DNA of 49,674 nt, from NCBI GenBank assembly GCA_037139195.1, contig JBAXGW010000031.1, positions 1 to 49,674 on the forward strand, given 5' to 3'. The position numbers were made by a program, and so were the translations under genes. A model generated the notes under the pieces. That model was not told where the DNA came from and did not search any database. It saw only the letters and a program-made list of their open reading frames with translations. Position 1 is the first letter of the stretch; each line of letters opens with the position of its first letter. The stretch is from JBAXGW01 sp037139195 (GTDB taxonomy: Bacteria; Bacteroidota; Bacteroidia; Bacteroidales; JAHJDW01). Positions 34,401 through 43,271 of the stretch are shown here, one piece after another.

Positions 34401-37072
34401 GTTCAAATAAATCGCATGGCGGACAAGAGTCGGTTACTATGCTTTCGTTTACTGCCGATAAAGATAAATATATTGTTGGAGAGAAAGTAAATCTTACTAT
34501 TCCATCAGCAAAAGATGGAAAGGTAATGATTAGCATTGAAAACGGAACTAGAGTAGTGAAAACATTTTGGCAAGATACCGATGATAAATTCACGAAAGTT
34601 GCTTTTGATGTTACTTCTGAAATGAGTCCGAATATATTTGTAAATATTATGTTGTTGCAAAAACATAATCAAACAAAAAATGATTTGCCTATACGAATGT
34701 ATGGCGCAATTCCTTTGATGATTGAAAACCCCGAAACGCATTTATATCCGGTAATTTCTTGTTTAGATGTTTTTAAACCCGAACAAAAAGCGACTGTAAG
34801 GGTTTCGGAAAAATCGGGCAAAGCCATGACATATACTCTAGCAATTGTTGATGATGGATTGTTGGATTTAACACGATATAAAACACCCAATCCTTTTGAT
34901 TATTTCTATGCAAAGGAAGCTTTGGGCGTAAAAACTTGGGATGTTTTTGATTTGGTTTTAGGTGCATTTGGTGGTAAGCTCGAACGTATTTTGGCAATAG
35001 GTGGCGATGATGATGCGGGCAAGAAAGGGAAATCGAGAGCAAATAGATTTAAACCAATGGTACGTTTTATTGGTCCGTATACATTGAAGAAAGGACAATC
35101 GGTAAATCATGTTATTGATATTCCGCAATATGTGGGTTCTGCCAGAATAATGGTAGTTGCAGGAAAAGATAAAGCGTATGGTTCGGCAGAAAAAACCGTG
35201 GCTATAAGAAAACCGGTAATGATTTTGGCAACGCTTCCACGCGTTTTGGGTCCTTCGGAAATTGTGAAATTACCCGTAAATGTGTTTGCATTAGAAAATA
35301 ATGTGCGAAAAGTAAACGTTTCGGTTTCGGCAAATGCCATGTTTGAGGTAGTAGGTTCGGCTTCGAAAGTAGTAGAGTTCAGCAAAGCTGGCGATAAAAT
35401 AGTGGAGTTTGAATTGAGAGTAAAAGATGTGGTAGGCGTTGGAAAAGTGAAGGTATTGGCAAAAACAACGAACGATAAATCGGAAGAAAATATTGAAATT
35501 GATATTAGAAATCCGAATTTGAAGCAATATAAAGTGATAGAATCGATTGTGGAAGCGGGTAAAATGAAAAATATTTCGTTTTCGCCAGTTGGCATTGTTG
35601 GAACCAACAAAGGAACGATAGAAGTATCGTCGATGCCACCCATCAATTTAGAAAAGAGATTGCGTTATTTGCTAACATATCCGCATGGATGTATTGAGCA
35701 AACCACCTCTTCGGCATTTCCGCAGTTGTATTTGGCCGATATTTTAGAATTAGCACCAGCCGTTAAAGCAAAAACGGAAGCAAACATTAAAGCAGCCATT
35801 AATCGCTTGAAACAATTTCAGGTAGCAAATGGTGGCATGTCGTATTGGCCCGGAAATTCGTATACCGATGAGTGGGGCACATGCTATGCAGGGCATTTTA
35901 TGTTGGAGGCAAGTGCTAAGGGATATACTTTGCCCAATGGCTTTTTGGATGCTTGGAAAAAATACCAGAAACAGCAAGCCAATATTTGGTCGCCAAATAG
36001 TTCGTGGACCAATAATGATTTAATTCAGGCTTATCGTTTATATACCTTGGCATTGGCTGGAGCTCCGCATTGGAGTGCTATGAATCGTTTGCGCGAACTA
36101 AAAAATATTTCGTTGTATGCCAAATGGCGATTAGCTGCGGCTTATCAATTGGCTGGAAAGGGCGAAATTGCAGCAGACATCGTTAACAAACTAGCAAAAA
36201 CGGAGAAGTTAGATGCTAATTATTACGATTATACCTACGGTTCGGTTGAGCGTGATGATGCTATGGTAATTGAAGCATTGACTCTGATGGGCAGAAAAAC
36301 AGATGCTTGGATTATGATAAAAAAACTTTCGGTTTCGTTAAGCAGAGATTATTGGATGAGCACGCAAACTACGGCTTACTCGCTAATGGCGATTTCGAAA
36401 TATTTTAAAACCGAAAAAATAAGTTCGCAGATGCTTTATACCTATATATTAAATGGTGGAAAGAAAGTGGATGTGAATAATGCCCGCAAAATTGCACAGC
36501 ACGAAGTTTCGGTTATGGATATTAAGAAGAATGGAAAACTTAATTTTACGAATAGGAGCAAGGGCATACTTTATATGCGTTTGATTTTAGAAGGTATTCC
36601 GGCAACAGGACAAGAAACAGAGGCAAGCAGTAATTTGAAAATGGCGGTTGTGTATAAAGATATGAAGGGAAATACTATAAATACCGACCGCATGGTTCAG
36701 GGTACTGATTTTTATGCAGAAATTACGGTTCAGAATACGGGGACAAGAGGAATGTATAAGGATTTGGCGCTGAGCACTATTTTTGCATCGGGTTGGGAAA
36801 TTAAAAACGATAGGCTATGGGACGGAGTAACTAGCCAAACGGTAAATTACTCGTATAGAGATATTAGAGATGATAGGGTGTACACTTATTTTGATTTGAC
36901 AAACAACGAGAGCAAGACGTTTAGAATATCGTTGAATGCAAGTTATTTGGGTAAGTTTTATTTGCCAGCAACCACTTGCGATGCAATGTATGATAACTCG
37001 GTATATGCCAGAAACAAAGGGAAGTGGATAGAGATTGTTAAAGACGGTGGAACGGTCATCGCTGCTCGATGA
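31490..37072 (+). CDS. Bacterial alpha-2-macroglobulin with thioester motif
   Basis: 1860 residues. An N-terminal membrane anchor (LLYIFGIALVIASILVFA) has no lipobox Cys, so it is held by the helix. The chain shows the bacterial A2M order: MG domains, GFIYGERGVWRPGDSIYLT-type MG2/A2M_N region (~625), the A2M family domain (VRFIGPYTLKKGQ), and the thioester-bearing TED with HGCIEQTTSSAFPQ (Cys1401, Gln1404), then a helical toroid and C-terminal MG. Such proteins trap attacking proteases covalently in the periplasm. Residues ~465-510 form an unusual Asp/Glu/Tyr-rich insert. The frequent partner PBP1C (pbpC) is not adjacent. Confidence 0.93.
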   Translation: MKKPLLYIFGIALVIASILVFAKINNNSNKKRVNPAFKKYIVAYTAGVISTESTIKICLSEEIGDSSAFNNVKLNSLFSFSPSIEGNAKWLDAKTIEFCPKEKLPANENYDAVFYLGKLTKVPDSLSDFEFQFKTMKQNCSLIVDNHKAYNSNDLSKEKMIGKIETADVADITLVEKAFTANQGDKKLPVKWEHSLDRKIHTFTVDSIARGTEMSYVEIVFDGSDINADGEIKKSIEIHPVNQFTLLSVQVEQYPELHVRIQFTDPLMPDQDLTGLIRLGNFSNLTFSIEDNLILVYPSSEITGDVKISIQNIKNINGKVLQGIYNNSIFIDKLAPEVRLLGNGVIVPSSNGIIFPFEAVNLMAVDVKITKIYQTNILQFLQVNDLEGSSELARVGKTIYKDKVSLKSETVTDFSRWNKFTLDLSELVKTEPGALYRVTINFKKEYSLYTCEGEAVVKDEALKEVSDIDEDEDISSYENGYYYDYEGEYYEYDEDYNWDERDNPCSSSYYRDKKISRNVLASDLGLIAKKTNENHLQCIVTNLINAAPQSDAKVELFDFQQQLLMTGTTNSDGIIDFELGKKKPYFVIAKSGENTSYIKLVDGKALNMSMFDVGGEEVKNGLKGFIYGERGVWRPGDSIYLTFILQKDNKLPGNHPVIFKLQNPMGQVVQQMVKTKAVDGFYDFRTCTEPSAVTGNWTAKFTIGGSEFSKIIKIETIKPNRLKINIDFGGNRILSTSQKITKLNAVWLHGGIASNLKTDVNVHLSKSDVAFKGYDMYTFNDPSSNFMPQNFTIFTGQLDEKGNAEFPFELKQIENAPGVLNASVETRVFEESGNFSIDRTTVPLYAFDSYVGIAVPEVSGKKQVLETDVNHTLQLVTLNPDGRPTSKKLQVDIYKVNWRWWWDNSNDNLADYLADEYNSSVYSETVFTANGKGTCKFKIDYPEWGRYLIRVKDIEGGHVAGKIVTVDWPYGSNKSHGGQESVTMLSFTADKDKYIVGEKVNLTIPSAKDGKVMISIENGTRVVKTFWQDTDDKFTKVAFDVTSEMSPNIFVNIMLLQKHNQTKNDLPIRMYGAIPLMIENPETHLYPVISCLDVFKPEQKATVRVSEKSGKAMTYTLAIVDDGLLDLTRYKTPNPFDYFYAKEALGVKTWDVFDLVLGAFGGKLERILAIGGDDDAGKKGKSRANRFKPMVRFIGPYTLKKGQSVNHVIDIPQYVGSARIMVVAGKDKAYGSAEKTVAIRKPVMILATLPRVLGPSEIVKLPVNVFALENNVRKVNVSVSANAMFEVVGSASKVVEFSKAGDKIVEFELRVKDVVGVGKVKVLAKTTNDKSEENIEIDIRNPNLKQYKVIESIVEAGKMKNISFSPVGIVGTNKGTIEVSSMPPINLEKRLRYLLTYPHGCIEQTTSSAFPQLYLADILELAPAVKAKTEANIKAAINRLKQFQVANGGMSYWPGNSYTDEWGTCYAGHFMLEASAKGYTLPNGFLDAWKKYQKQQANIWSPNSSWTNNDLIQAYRLYTLALAGAPHWSAMNRLRELKNISLYAKWRLAAAYQLAGKGEIAADIVNKLAKTEKLDANYYDYTYGSVERDDAMVIEALTLMGRKTDAWIMIKKLSVSLSRDYWMSTQTTAYSLMAISKYFKTEKISSQMLYTYILNGGKKVDVNNARKIAQHEVSVMDIKKNGKLNFTNRSKGILYMRLILEGIPATGQETEASSNLKMAVVYKDMKGNTINTDRMVQGTDFYAEITVQNTGTRGMYKDLALSTIFASGWEIKNDRLWDGVTSQTVNYSYRDIRDDRVYTYFDLTNNESKTFRISLNASYLGKFYLPATTCDAMYDNSVYARNKGKWIEIVKDGGTVIAAR

Positions 37073-37159
37073 CTGGTGCAGGGTGCACGGTAAAAGGTAA
37101 CCGGTGGGCTTGTATGCTAAAAATGCGATGGCATATTAATGGTGTAGGAGTGGAGTTTG

Positions 37160-37348
37160 GAAGTGTATAGAGGAAGATTGGACGTGTACATTGATAGATT
37201 GTAAATGTACATTGGGAGATTGTATATGTATATTGATAGTTTGTATATGTATATCGAGAGTTTGGTAGTGTATAGAGGAAGATTGTATATGTACATTGAA
37301 AGATTGTAAATGTATATTGAAAGATTGGAAGTGTATGAGGCAAGATTG
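37160..37348. repeat. Nine tandem 21-nt repeats
   Basis: Nine consecutive 21-nt units, each ending GAKWGATTG or close, of two kinds: TATATGTACATTGAAAGATT-like (units 2-5, 7, 8) and GAAGTGTATAGAGGAAGATT-like (1, 6, 9). The period is a multiple of three, so frames stay open on both strands (for example a YIYNLSM heptad on the minus strand), but no start, signal or family supports coding. The run sits between the A2M gene and a GldM-C-like gene. Confidence 0.85.
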
Positions 37349-37413
37349 TAAAAGGGAGAAGGAAGAAAGTGAAAATAAGGTGCTATAAAATTGAAAATAT
37401 AAATTAAAAAACC

Positions 37414-38115
37414 ATGAAAATCATTTTTACAATATTGATGACGTATATTGGGATTAACGTGTTTGGACAGAAAATTAATGCTGTTATATCTAATGATATG
37501 CAATATGATGTATACGTTGGCATTACTAATCCGATAAGTGTTTTTGTAGATAATTGCTCATGTGATTCGTTGATTTTAACTACGGATAATGGAAGATTAC
37601 GTAAATTTGATGACTGTCGATACTTTTATAATCCAATAAGAATTGGAGATGGGAAAGTTATTTTAAAAGTAAAAAAAGGGAAAGATACTACTCAAATATG
37701 TAGTTATCTTTATAAAGTTAAGATTTTGCCATTGGGCTTAAGAATAGTTTTTCAAGATATGAGTTCGCCTCTCTTTGAATTTGATAGCACTTATTCATAT
37801 CCAATAATTGACGTACTTGAAAGCACAATTGATAAAGCAACAATTAAAAATGCATCCTATCTTCATCCGTACTGGAAAAATGATATTAGTTTGCATGGTG
37901 CAGAAGTGGAAGTAATAGACTATAATATAATTGTTATGCGAGAGGGGAAAATTATCAGTAATACATATTCAAAGAATCCTTTTTTTAAAGAAGCAGAAAA
38001 AAAGATATTTAATAATTTAGAAAGTGGCGATATATTGATTTTTAGTAATATTAATTATATATTTCCAGGTGGGGAGCCAAAGTTCTTTCAGCCTATTGAA
38101 TACCGAATAAAGTAA
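37414..38115 (+). CDS. Secreted GldM C-terminal-domain-like protein
   Basis: 233 residues with a signal peptide ending INVFGQ. The start of the mature chain, DMQYDVYVGITNPISVFVDN, and the later GDGKVILKVKKGKD, then GAEVEVIDYNIIVMREGKII and FNNLESGDILIFSNINYIFPGGEP, follow the pattern of the last two domains of GldM, the gliding/T9SS motor protein. Free-standing copies of this domain are common in Bacteroidota and have no assigned role. No gliding or T9SS genes flank it. Assignment rests on pattern recognition and is moderate. Confidence 0.65.
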   Translation: MKIIFTILMTYIGINVFGQKINAVISNDMQYDVYVGITNPISVFVDNCSCDSLILTTDNGRLRKFDDCRYFYNPIRIGDGKVILKVKKGKDTTQICSYLYKVKILPLGLRIVFQDMSSPLFEFDSTYSYPIIDVLESTIDKATIKNASYLHPYWKNDISLHGAEVEVIDYNIIVMREGKIISNTYSKNPFFKEAEKKIFNNLESGDILIFSNINYIFPGGEPKFFQPIEYRIK

Positions 38116-38285
38116 AATATTAACATAAGAATTATTTGGGTTTTTAATGCATCGCTTTAGCTGATTGAGCATAATAGTTGGTTTTTATAGGCTCGAACGT
38201 TACAGCCAATGCTAGAAGACGGACGAAATATTATCAACAGACGGAGAAAATGAATAAATAAGAATGACTAACTAACTAAAAAATG

Positions 38286-38293
38286 TAACTTTG
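38286..38293 (+). promoter_or_regulatory. -7 box directly before the restriction endonuclease ATG
   Basis: TAACTTTG matches TAnnTTTG and its last base is only 5 nt from the ATG at 38298. Transcription would begin at or next to the A of the start codon, giving a leaderless mRNA. Confidence 0.5.
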
Positions 38294-38297
38294 CAAT

Positions 38298-39215
38298 ATG
38301 GATTTAAAAGATAAAAACAAATATAAATTGGAGTTCAAAAAAGAACTTGACAAATTTGCCGATAGGCTTGAAAAATATGTTTCTACTGATAATGGAGACT
38401 GGTCTATCAAAGGGTTTATAGACGTATATAAAAATATTTATACTATTTCATCAGACACCAAAATAGTGTCAAAGATTCTTGAAATTCATATTTTCCCTCA
38501 AATTTTACAATTCGCAGAGAGTATTGATTATAAAATCATTCTTGCTGAGAAGCAAAATTGGTATCCTGACTTAACTTTCGTGAGTAAAAAAAACGATGAA
38601 GTTAAATTTGCTGTTGATATAAAAACGACTTTTAGAAGAAACGAGAAAACTGCTGGTTTTACTTTGGGTAGTCATGGTGGTTATTTCAAAGAAAGAGACA
38701 AAGATAAAAATATTCAATTCCCATATAATCAATATACTGGTCATTTTTGTTTGGGTGTAATTTACACAAGAACTGATGTAACTGATGATCTTGCCGAAAC
38801 TGAAATCTTTCAAGTTCAAGAACTTCAAGAAGAACATGAAACCCCAAATAAGAAAGTTGGAGAAAGAGAAGTTACGACCGTAAAAGAATTAAAATCCATC
38901 ACATCAGTTATTAAAGACTTCGATTTCTTCGCTTCTGAAAAGTGGAAAATAGCAAGCGATAAACAAGGTTCTGGAAATACCGCAAATATTGGTTCAATTG
39001 TAGATATTGTAGATTTAAAAAGTGGAAATGGCATTTTTAGTCAATTAGGCGAAGAATGGTTTGACGAATATTGGATAAATCACGGTTCTGCAACAATGTT
39101 GAAAGATGGTAAAACAACAAAAATCACAACTCTTAAAGACTTTTTAGAGTTCAAAGGAAGAATTGACTTATGGAATAAAATCGTTGCAAAAACCTCCAAT
39201 AAGAAAATAAAATGA
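38298..39215 (+). CDS. EcoRV-like type II restriction endonuclease
   Basis: 305 residues against 245 for EcoRV. The PD-(D/E)XK site is NWYPDLTF...AVDIKTT: Asp91, Asp107, Lys109, the same spacing as EcoRV Asp74/Asp90/Lys92. FTLGSHGGYF, FPYNQYTGHFCLGVIYTR and the DNA-recognition loop QGSGNTANIGSI closely follow EcoRV FTLGGYTSF, FDQYIAHW and AGSGNTTNIGSI. Recognition of GATATC with blunt cleavage is therefore predicted. The extra length is an N-terminal extension and a ~45-residue insert before KWKIASDKQ. The gene overlaps the methylase by 4 nt. No controller protein gene is present, and the mRNA may be leaderless. Confidence 0.92.
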   Translation: MDLKDKNKYKLEFKKELDKFADRLEKYVSTDNGDWSIKGFIDVYKNIYTISSDTKIVSKILEIHIFPQILQFAESIDYKIILAEKQNWYPDLTFVSKKNDEVKFAVDIKTTFRRNEKTAGFTLGSHGGYFKERDKDKNIQFPYNQYTGHFCLGVIYTRTDVTDDLAETEIFQVQELQEEHETPNKKVGEREVTTVKELKSITSVIKDFDFFASEKWKIASDKQGSGNTANIGSIVDIVDLKSGNGIFSQLGEEWFDEYWINHGSATMLKDGKTTKITTLKDFLEFKGRIDLWNKIVAKTSNKKIK

Positions 39216-40135
39216 GAGTGATTGTTCCACCAATAAAAAGTCAGGGCATAAAAACTAAGCTCGTTCCTTGGATTATGGAACTTGCCCCGAAAATTCAAGG
39301 TAAATGGATAGAGCCATTTCTTGGGACAGGTGTTGTTGCTTTTAATTCTGGTTACAAAAAAGCAATTCTAAACGATACTAATCCCCATATAATTAATTTT
39401 TATAAAAGAGTTCAAGCAAAAGAAATCACGGCTTCTTTAATGAAACATTATCTTGAACAAGAAGGAGAGATTTTAAGTAAAGCGGATAATGAAGGTTATG
39501 AACACTATTTGAAAGTTCGTTCACGCTTTAATGGTGGTGAATTTTCACCTTATGATTTTATTTTTCTTTCAAGAGCTGGCTTTAATGGAATGATGCGATT
39601 CGGTAGCAAAGGAAATTGGAATATTCCATTTTGTAAAAAACCGGACAGATTTGCACAAGCATACGTTACTAAAATAACAAATCAAGTTTTAGCAGTATCA
39701 CAAATAATACAAGAAGAGCCAAACTGGACTTTTTACAATAAATCATTTGCTGACATAATTCCTTTGGCAACAGAAAAAGATATTATTTATTGCGACCCAC
39801 CTTATTATGGCAGACACGTTGATTATTATAACGGATGGAAAGAACAAGACGAAGAGCTTTTATTTAATTTACTGAGTGAAACAAAAGCAAAATTTATCCT
39901 TTCAACCTGGCATCATAATGACTGGCGAAAGAATGAAATGATAGAAAAGTTTTGGGGTAAATTCAACGTAGTTACAAAAGACCATTTTTATCATAATGGG
40001 GGCAATATAGAGAATAGAAGGACGGTTGTTGAAGCCCTCGTTTGTAACTTTGAAACAGGCGATTTTATGCTTCACAATCATGGGCTGAAAGTGAAAAAAC
40101 AAAAAGAACAGCTACAACTACAATTAGCGATTTAA
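39212..40135 (+). CDS. EcoRV-type DNA adenine-N6 methyltransferase
   Basis: 307 residues, close to M.EcoRV (298). Dam-family order: KSQGIKTKLVPWI, SAM motif I WIEPFLGTGVVAF, the AILNDTNPHIINFY segment, GFNGMMRFGSKGNWNIPF, and the catalytic IIYCDPPYYGR (DPPY). It should methylate adenine in GATATC and protect the host from the endonuclease just upstream. The start overlaps the endonuclease stop (ATGA), so the two are made from one message, with the endonuclease first, an order that needs care on entry to a new host. A bidirectional terminator follows at 40229. Confidence 0.92.
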   Translation: MRVIVPPIKSQGIKTKLVPWIMELAPKIQGKWIEPFLGTGVVAFNSGYKKAILNDTNPHIINFYKRVQAKEITASLMKHYLEQEGEILSKADNEGYEHYLKVRSRFNGGEFSPYDFIFLSRAGFNGMMRFGSKGNWNIPFCKKPDRFAQAYVTKITNQVLAVSQIIQEEPNWTFYNKSFADIIPLATEKDIIYCDPPYYGRHVDYYNGWKEQDEELLFNLLSETKAKFILSTWHHNDWRKNEMIEKFWGKFNVVTKDHFYHNGGNIENRRTVVEALVCNFETGDFMLHNHGLKVKKQKEQLQLQLAI

Positions 40136-40228
40136 TAAAGCATTTGGCGCTAACATGGGCAGTTCTCTTAACCAAGTAGTGCTCACAAGTATCAATATAA
40201 TTGATTTAGCCCTCGAAGTCTGGAAATT

Positions 40229-40266
40229 AAAACGGCAGCTACATTCAAGTAACTGCCGTTTTTTAT
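40229..40266. terminator. Bidirectional terminator after the methyltransferase
   Basis: AAACGGCAG pairs with CTGCCGTTT and is flanked by A-rich and T-rich runs, so it can end both the plus-strand RM operon and the minus-strand gene at 40306. A near copy is at 43272. Confidence 0.8.
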
Positions 40267-40305
40267 TGAACCAAGGAAAGGATTTTCAATCGTTTTCGGG
40301 GTTGC

Positions 40306-41100
40306 TTAGTACTTCACATTTCTAAAGCGAGTTTTAGCAATTTGTTTGTATTGAGGAGAAGTAGCACCAAAAACCGATTTAATATACGTTTTTGCTGCTA
40401 ATGCAGTATCAACTATGCCAGTGCCTGGCTTGTAAAGTAGCTCGTTGCGCATAAATCGGGCATTGAAAAGTGGAGTAGATGTAGTTAGAACAGCATTGTT
40501 TTTTAATTTCAAATCGTTGTAAAGTGCTGTTAGGCTTGCTACTTTTAAGTCGCCCTCGTTTGGGATGTAAAGAGTTGCAGCACCCAGCTGTTTGATTAGC
40601 TTGTCGAGGTTGTCGAGTTTATTATCGAAGCTAAGTTGAGAAGCAGAAATTTCTTTTACAGTAATACCTTTAGCAGCTAAGCTTTCTATTTGTTCGTCTG
40701 TTTTTTTAGGTTTAGCCCTGCTGCCTTGTAGTTTGCGAACAATGGTTTTTGCATTGTCGATAACTTGTTGAGGCGTGTCGGTTGCTTTTAAAGCATTTAA
40801 AATACGCGTAGATAATTTTGTAAGAGGCAGAAAAGCAATTTCGCGAGCAGCCACCGCATTGCTATAAGCAGGAATTGCAGCATTAACAGCGCTTAATGCA
40901 TTCTTTGCATTGGTGGATGTAGCTTGCATTGCAGCAACTTTAATATTGGCTTTTGATGGGTTGTAGGCGGTGCCGTAGCCAATAGAAGCCGAAATAATTT
41001 CATCGAAAAAAGCAATGGTTTTTGCATGACCAGCTTCTGAGTTTGATTTTCCTTTTTTAGGATCAGCCTCAGCAATAGGGTTTTGATTTGTTGTTGCCAT
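40306..41100 (-). CDS. Conserved-looking hypothetical protein, Ala/Lys-rich, helical
   Basis: 264 residues from ATG 41100 (MATTNQNPIAEADPKKGKSN); eight upstream in-frame codons are less likely. No signal peptide or membrane segment. The sequence is alpha-helical and Ala/Lys/Thr-rich, with two recognisable stretches: ALSAVNAAIPAYSNAVAARE in the N-terminal half and TLYIPNEGDLKVASLTALYN in the C-terminal half, plus a basic end (KTYIKSVFGATSPQYKQIAK). I do not recognise a family. A damaged second copy of its 3' end lies at 43968-44099, showing that the gene belongs to a small paralog set. Confidence 0.75.
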   Translation of the reverse strand: MATTNQNPIAEADPKKGKSNSEAGHAKTIAFFDEIISASIGYGTAYNPSKANIKVAAMQATSTNAKNALSAVNAAIPAYSNAVAAREIAFLPLTKLSTRILNALKATDTPQQVIDNAKTIVRKLQGSRAKPKKTDEQIESLAAKGITVKEISASQLSFDNKLDNLDKLIKQLGAATLYIPNEGDLKVASLTALYNDLKLKNNAVLTTSTPLFNARFMRNELLYKPGTGIVDTALAAKTYIKSVFGATSPQYKQIAKTRFRNVKY

Positions 41101-41188
41101 AATAGATAAATTTAGAGTTTTCAACTATTTAAAATAACGGCACTATGGTGATAATATTATCTGATAATGGGAATTATTTAATAAAAAA

Positions 41189-41214
41189 ACCGCTTTGAGA
41201 AGCGGTGTTTTTTT
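41189..41214. terminator. Hairpin with T-run in a divergent gap
   Basis: ACCGCTT tgag AAGCGGT followed by eight T, preceded by seven A, so it would work on either strand. It stands upstream of both neighbouring genes, where no gene end is expected. Confidence 0.6.
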
Positions 41215-41396
41215 ATTGAAAATGTAAAAGTAAGATGCGTTTAGACAAAAAGAACTTATTCTTGGGATATATTAGCTAAAGCTAATTGTCGGTGATTAAC
41301 AAATAATAAGTTTAGCGAAAAAATCAAAATCAAAATAAAATTTTTGTTGAAGCAACTTTAAATATTATTAATCGTCTATAAAAAAAACACTCACAA

Positions 41397-43250
41397 ATGA
41401 AATCATTAATTTTAGTATTAATAATAAGTATTTTTGTTCCATTGCAATTGTTTTCGCAAATGGCTGGAACATATACCATTGGAGCTACTGGTTGCGATTA
41501 TTCAATGATATCAACAGCAGTTGCTAGTCTTAAAAGTTTAGGTGTTAATGCTCCTGTGGTATTTGTAATAAAGGATGGAATATATAAGGATAATTTCAGT
41601 ATTGATTCAATAAATGGAACAAGTTCTACAAATACTGTTACGTTTTTATCTGAAAGCAATGATAGTACAAAAGTAGTAGTTCAAGATTCAACATCTTCAT
41701 TAAGAAATTATGTTTGTCAGTTTAATGGCTGTAGTTATGTGCTATTGAAGAGTATTACTGTTCGTCCTTTAACAAATAATTCATGGGCAACAGTCATAAA
41801 TTTCAGGAATGAATCAAAGCATAATACTATTAGCAATTGCATAATAGAAGGAGTTAAAAGAATAAATCAATGCTCAGGTGGTTTATCCTCACTCATAAAT
41901 GAGGAGAACACATATATTAATATGCCCAATATTAATGATAATAATTCTGTTATTAATAATGTTTTATTATACGGTACAGAAGGGGTTTATCTCCATTATT
42001 GCCATGATTTTAAAATTATTGGAAATCGATTTGCTGATCAGAGTAATAGTGCATTACATGTAGATAATGGTTATTCTATAGTTTTTGAACATAATTATAT
42101 AACAAATAAGCATAAAAGTTTGATTTATACTGCCATTTTTGCTGAATATTGCGATGTGTCAATAAGATATAATGATTTTATTCTTAGAACAGGAGATGCA
42201 GGTATTCTTATTAATAATTGTCAAAGTTATAGCGGTTCTTTGATTAGTAATAATTTTATTTGTTTAGCAAATGATTCGCTAAGCGAGCATGCGGGAAATT
42301 TAGGTGGTATAATAATTAAAAATTCAAGAAATATAAAAGTAATAAATAATAGCATACATATAATGGATAGTAATTTGCCATGCTTTATGCTAAGTGATCT
42401 CCCCTATTATTCTGCATCAAGCAATCTGGTAGTTTTAAATAATATTTTTTCTAAAAATACGTCTTCAATAGCGATAATAATTGATAGTACTAAATATTTT
42501 ACTAGTTTTGATTATAATACATATTCAAATGATAGTATGCGTTCATATTGTAATAATTATTATAATGGATTAGCTGCATGGCAGTCATTCACTGGTTTTG
42601 ATCAGCATTCGTTTGCTGCAGATCCATTGTTTGTATCAGATACAAATCTACATATTCAACAGCCGTTAATAAATGGAAAAGGACTTGCATCTGCTTTAGT
42701 AGTAGATGATTATGACGGAGAATTACGGGATAATCTTCATCCTGATATTGGTGCAGATGAATTTTGTTTCTCTGCCGTTGCTGATTTTTCAGTTAATTCT
42801 GCGCCTAACGGTATACTGATATCAAACACCTCTGTAAATTATGATTCTTTGCAGTGGTCTATTAATGGTTTTGCAAGTGAAGAAGAAAATTTAGACAACG
42901 TTCTTCGTTTGCCAGGAATTTACGAGGTGTGTCTAATTGCATACGGATTTTGTGAGAATGATACAATTTGCAAATCAGTAGAAGTTATAGGTGATATTAC
43001 TGGAATAGACCGTTCTATAGTCCAATTAGTAACTGTTTATCCAAACCCTGCGTCGGATGAAATAATTATTTCTGATGCCTCTGGATATGATACAGCAAAA
43101 ATATACAGTTCTTTAGGTTTGCTGATAAATATAATTAAAATTAATGGAAATAGAGAGAGATTAGATGTCTCTGGATATAAGTCAGGCTTGTATTTAATTC
43201 ATTTTGAAAATTTAAAGAGCAATGAAATTTTGAAATTTTTAGTTGAATAA
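41397..43250 (+). CDS. T9SS-secreted right-handed beta-helix protein
   Basis: 617 residues. A signal peptide ends LQLFSQ. Residues ~30-450 form a parallel beta-helix of the pectate-lyase/NosD kind, with repeated NN turns (NNSVINNVLLYG, HDFKIIGNRFAD, YSIVFEHNYITNKH, RNIKVINNSIHI). A short Ig/PKD-like stretch (ADFSVNSAPNG) follows, and the end is a type A T9SS sorting domain (VTVYPNPASDEIIISDASGY...SGLYLIHFENLKSNEILKFLVE). It should cross the outer membrane by T9SS and stay on the surface or be released. Any carbohydrate activity is unproven, as no catalytic residues can be named. A terminator follows at 43272. Confidence 0.88.
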   Translation: MKSLILVLIISIFVPLQLFSQMAGTYTIGATGCDYSMISTAVASLKSLGVNAPVVFVIKDGIYKDNFSIDSINGTSSTNTVTFLSESNDSTKVVVQDSTSSLRNYVCQFNGCSYVLLKSITVRPLTNNSWATVINFRNESKHNTISNCIIEGVKRINQCSGGLSSLINEENTYINMPNINDNNSVINNVLLYGTEGVYLHYCHDFKIIGNRFADQSNSALHVDNGYSIVFEHNYITNKHKSLIYTAIFAEYCDVSIRYNDFILRTGDAGILINNCQSYSGSLISNNFICLANDSLSEHAGNLGGIIIKNSRNIKVINNSIHIMDSNLPCFMLSDLPYYSASSNLVVLNNIFSKNTSSIAIIIDSTKYFTSFDYNTYSNDSMRSYCNNYYNGLAAWQSFTGFDQHSFAADPLFVSDTNLHIQQPLINGKGLASALVVDDYDGELRDNLHPDIGADEFCFSAVADFSVNSAPNGILISNTSVNYDSLQWSINGFASEEENLDNVLRLPGIYEVCLIAYGFCENDTICKSVEVIGDITGIDRSIVQLVTVYPNPASDEIIISDASGYDTAKIYSSLGLLINIIKINGNRERLDVSGYKSGLYLIHFENLKSNEILKFLVE

Positions 43251-43271
43251 AATATTATGAGAAACAAACCA

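Noticed and set aside
35107..35646. 179-codon minus-strand ORF inside the A2M gene
   Set aside because: It is opposite to a well-supported domain of the macroglobulin and has Phe/Thr/Ser-rich shadow composition.
37117..37503. Minus-strand frame through the 21-nt repeats coding YIYNLSM heptads
   Set aside because: It is open only because the period is a multiple of three. It overlaps the start of the GldM-C-like gene and has no family or signal support.
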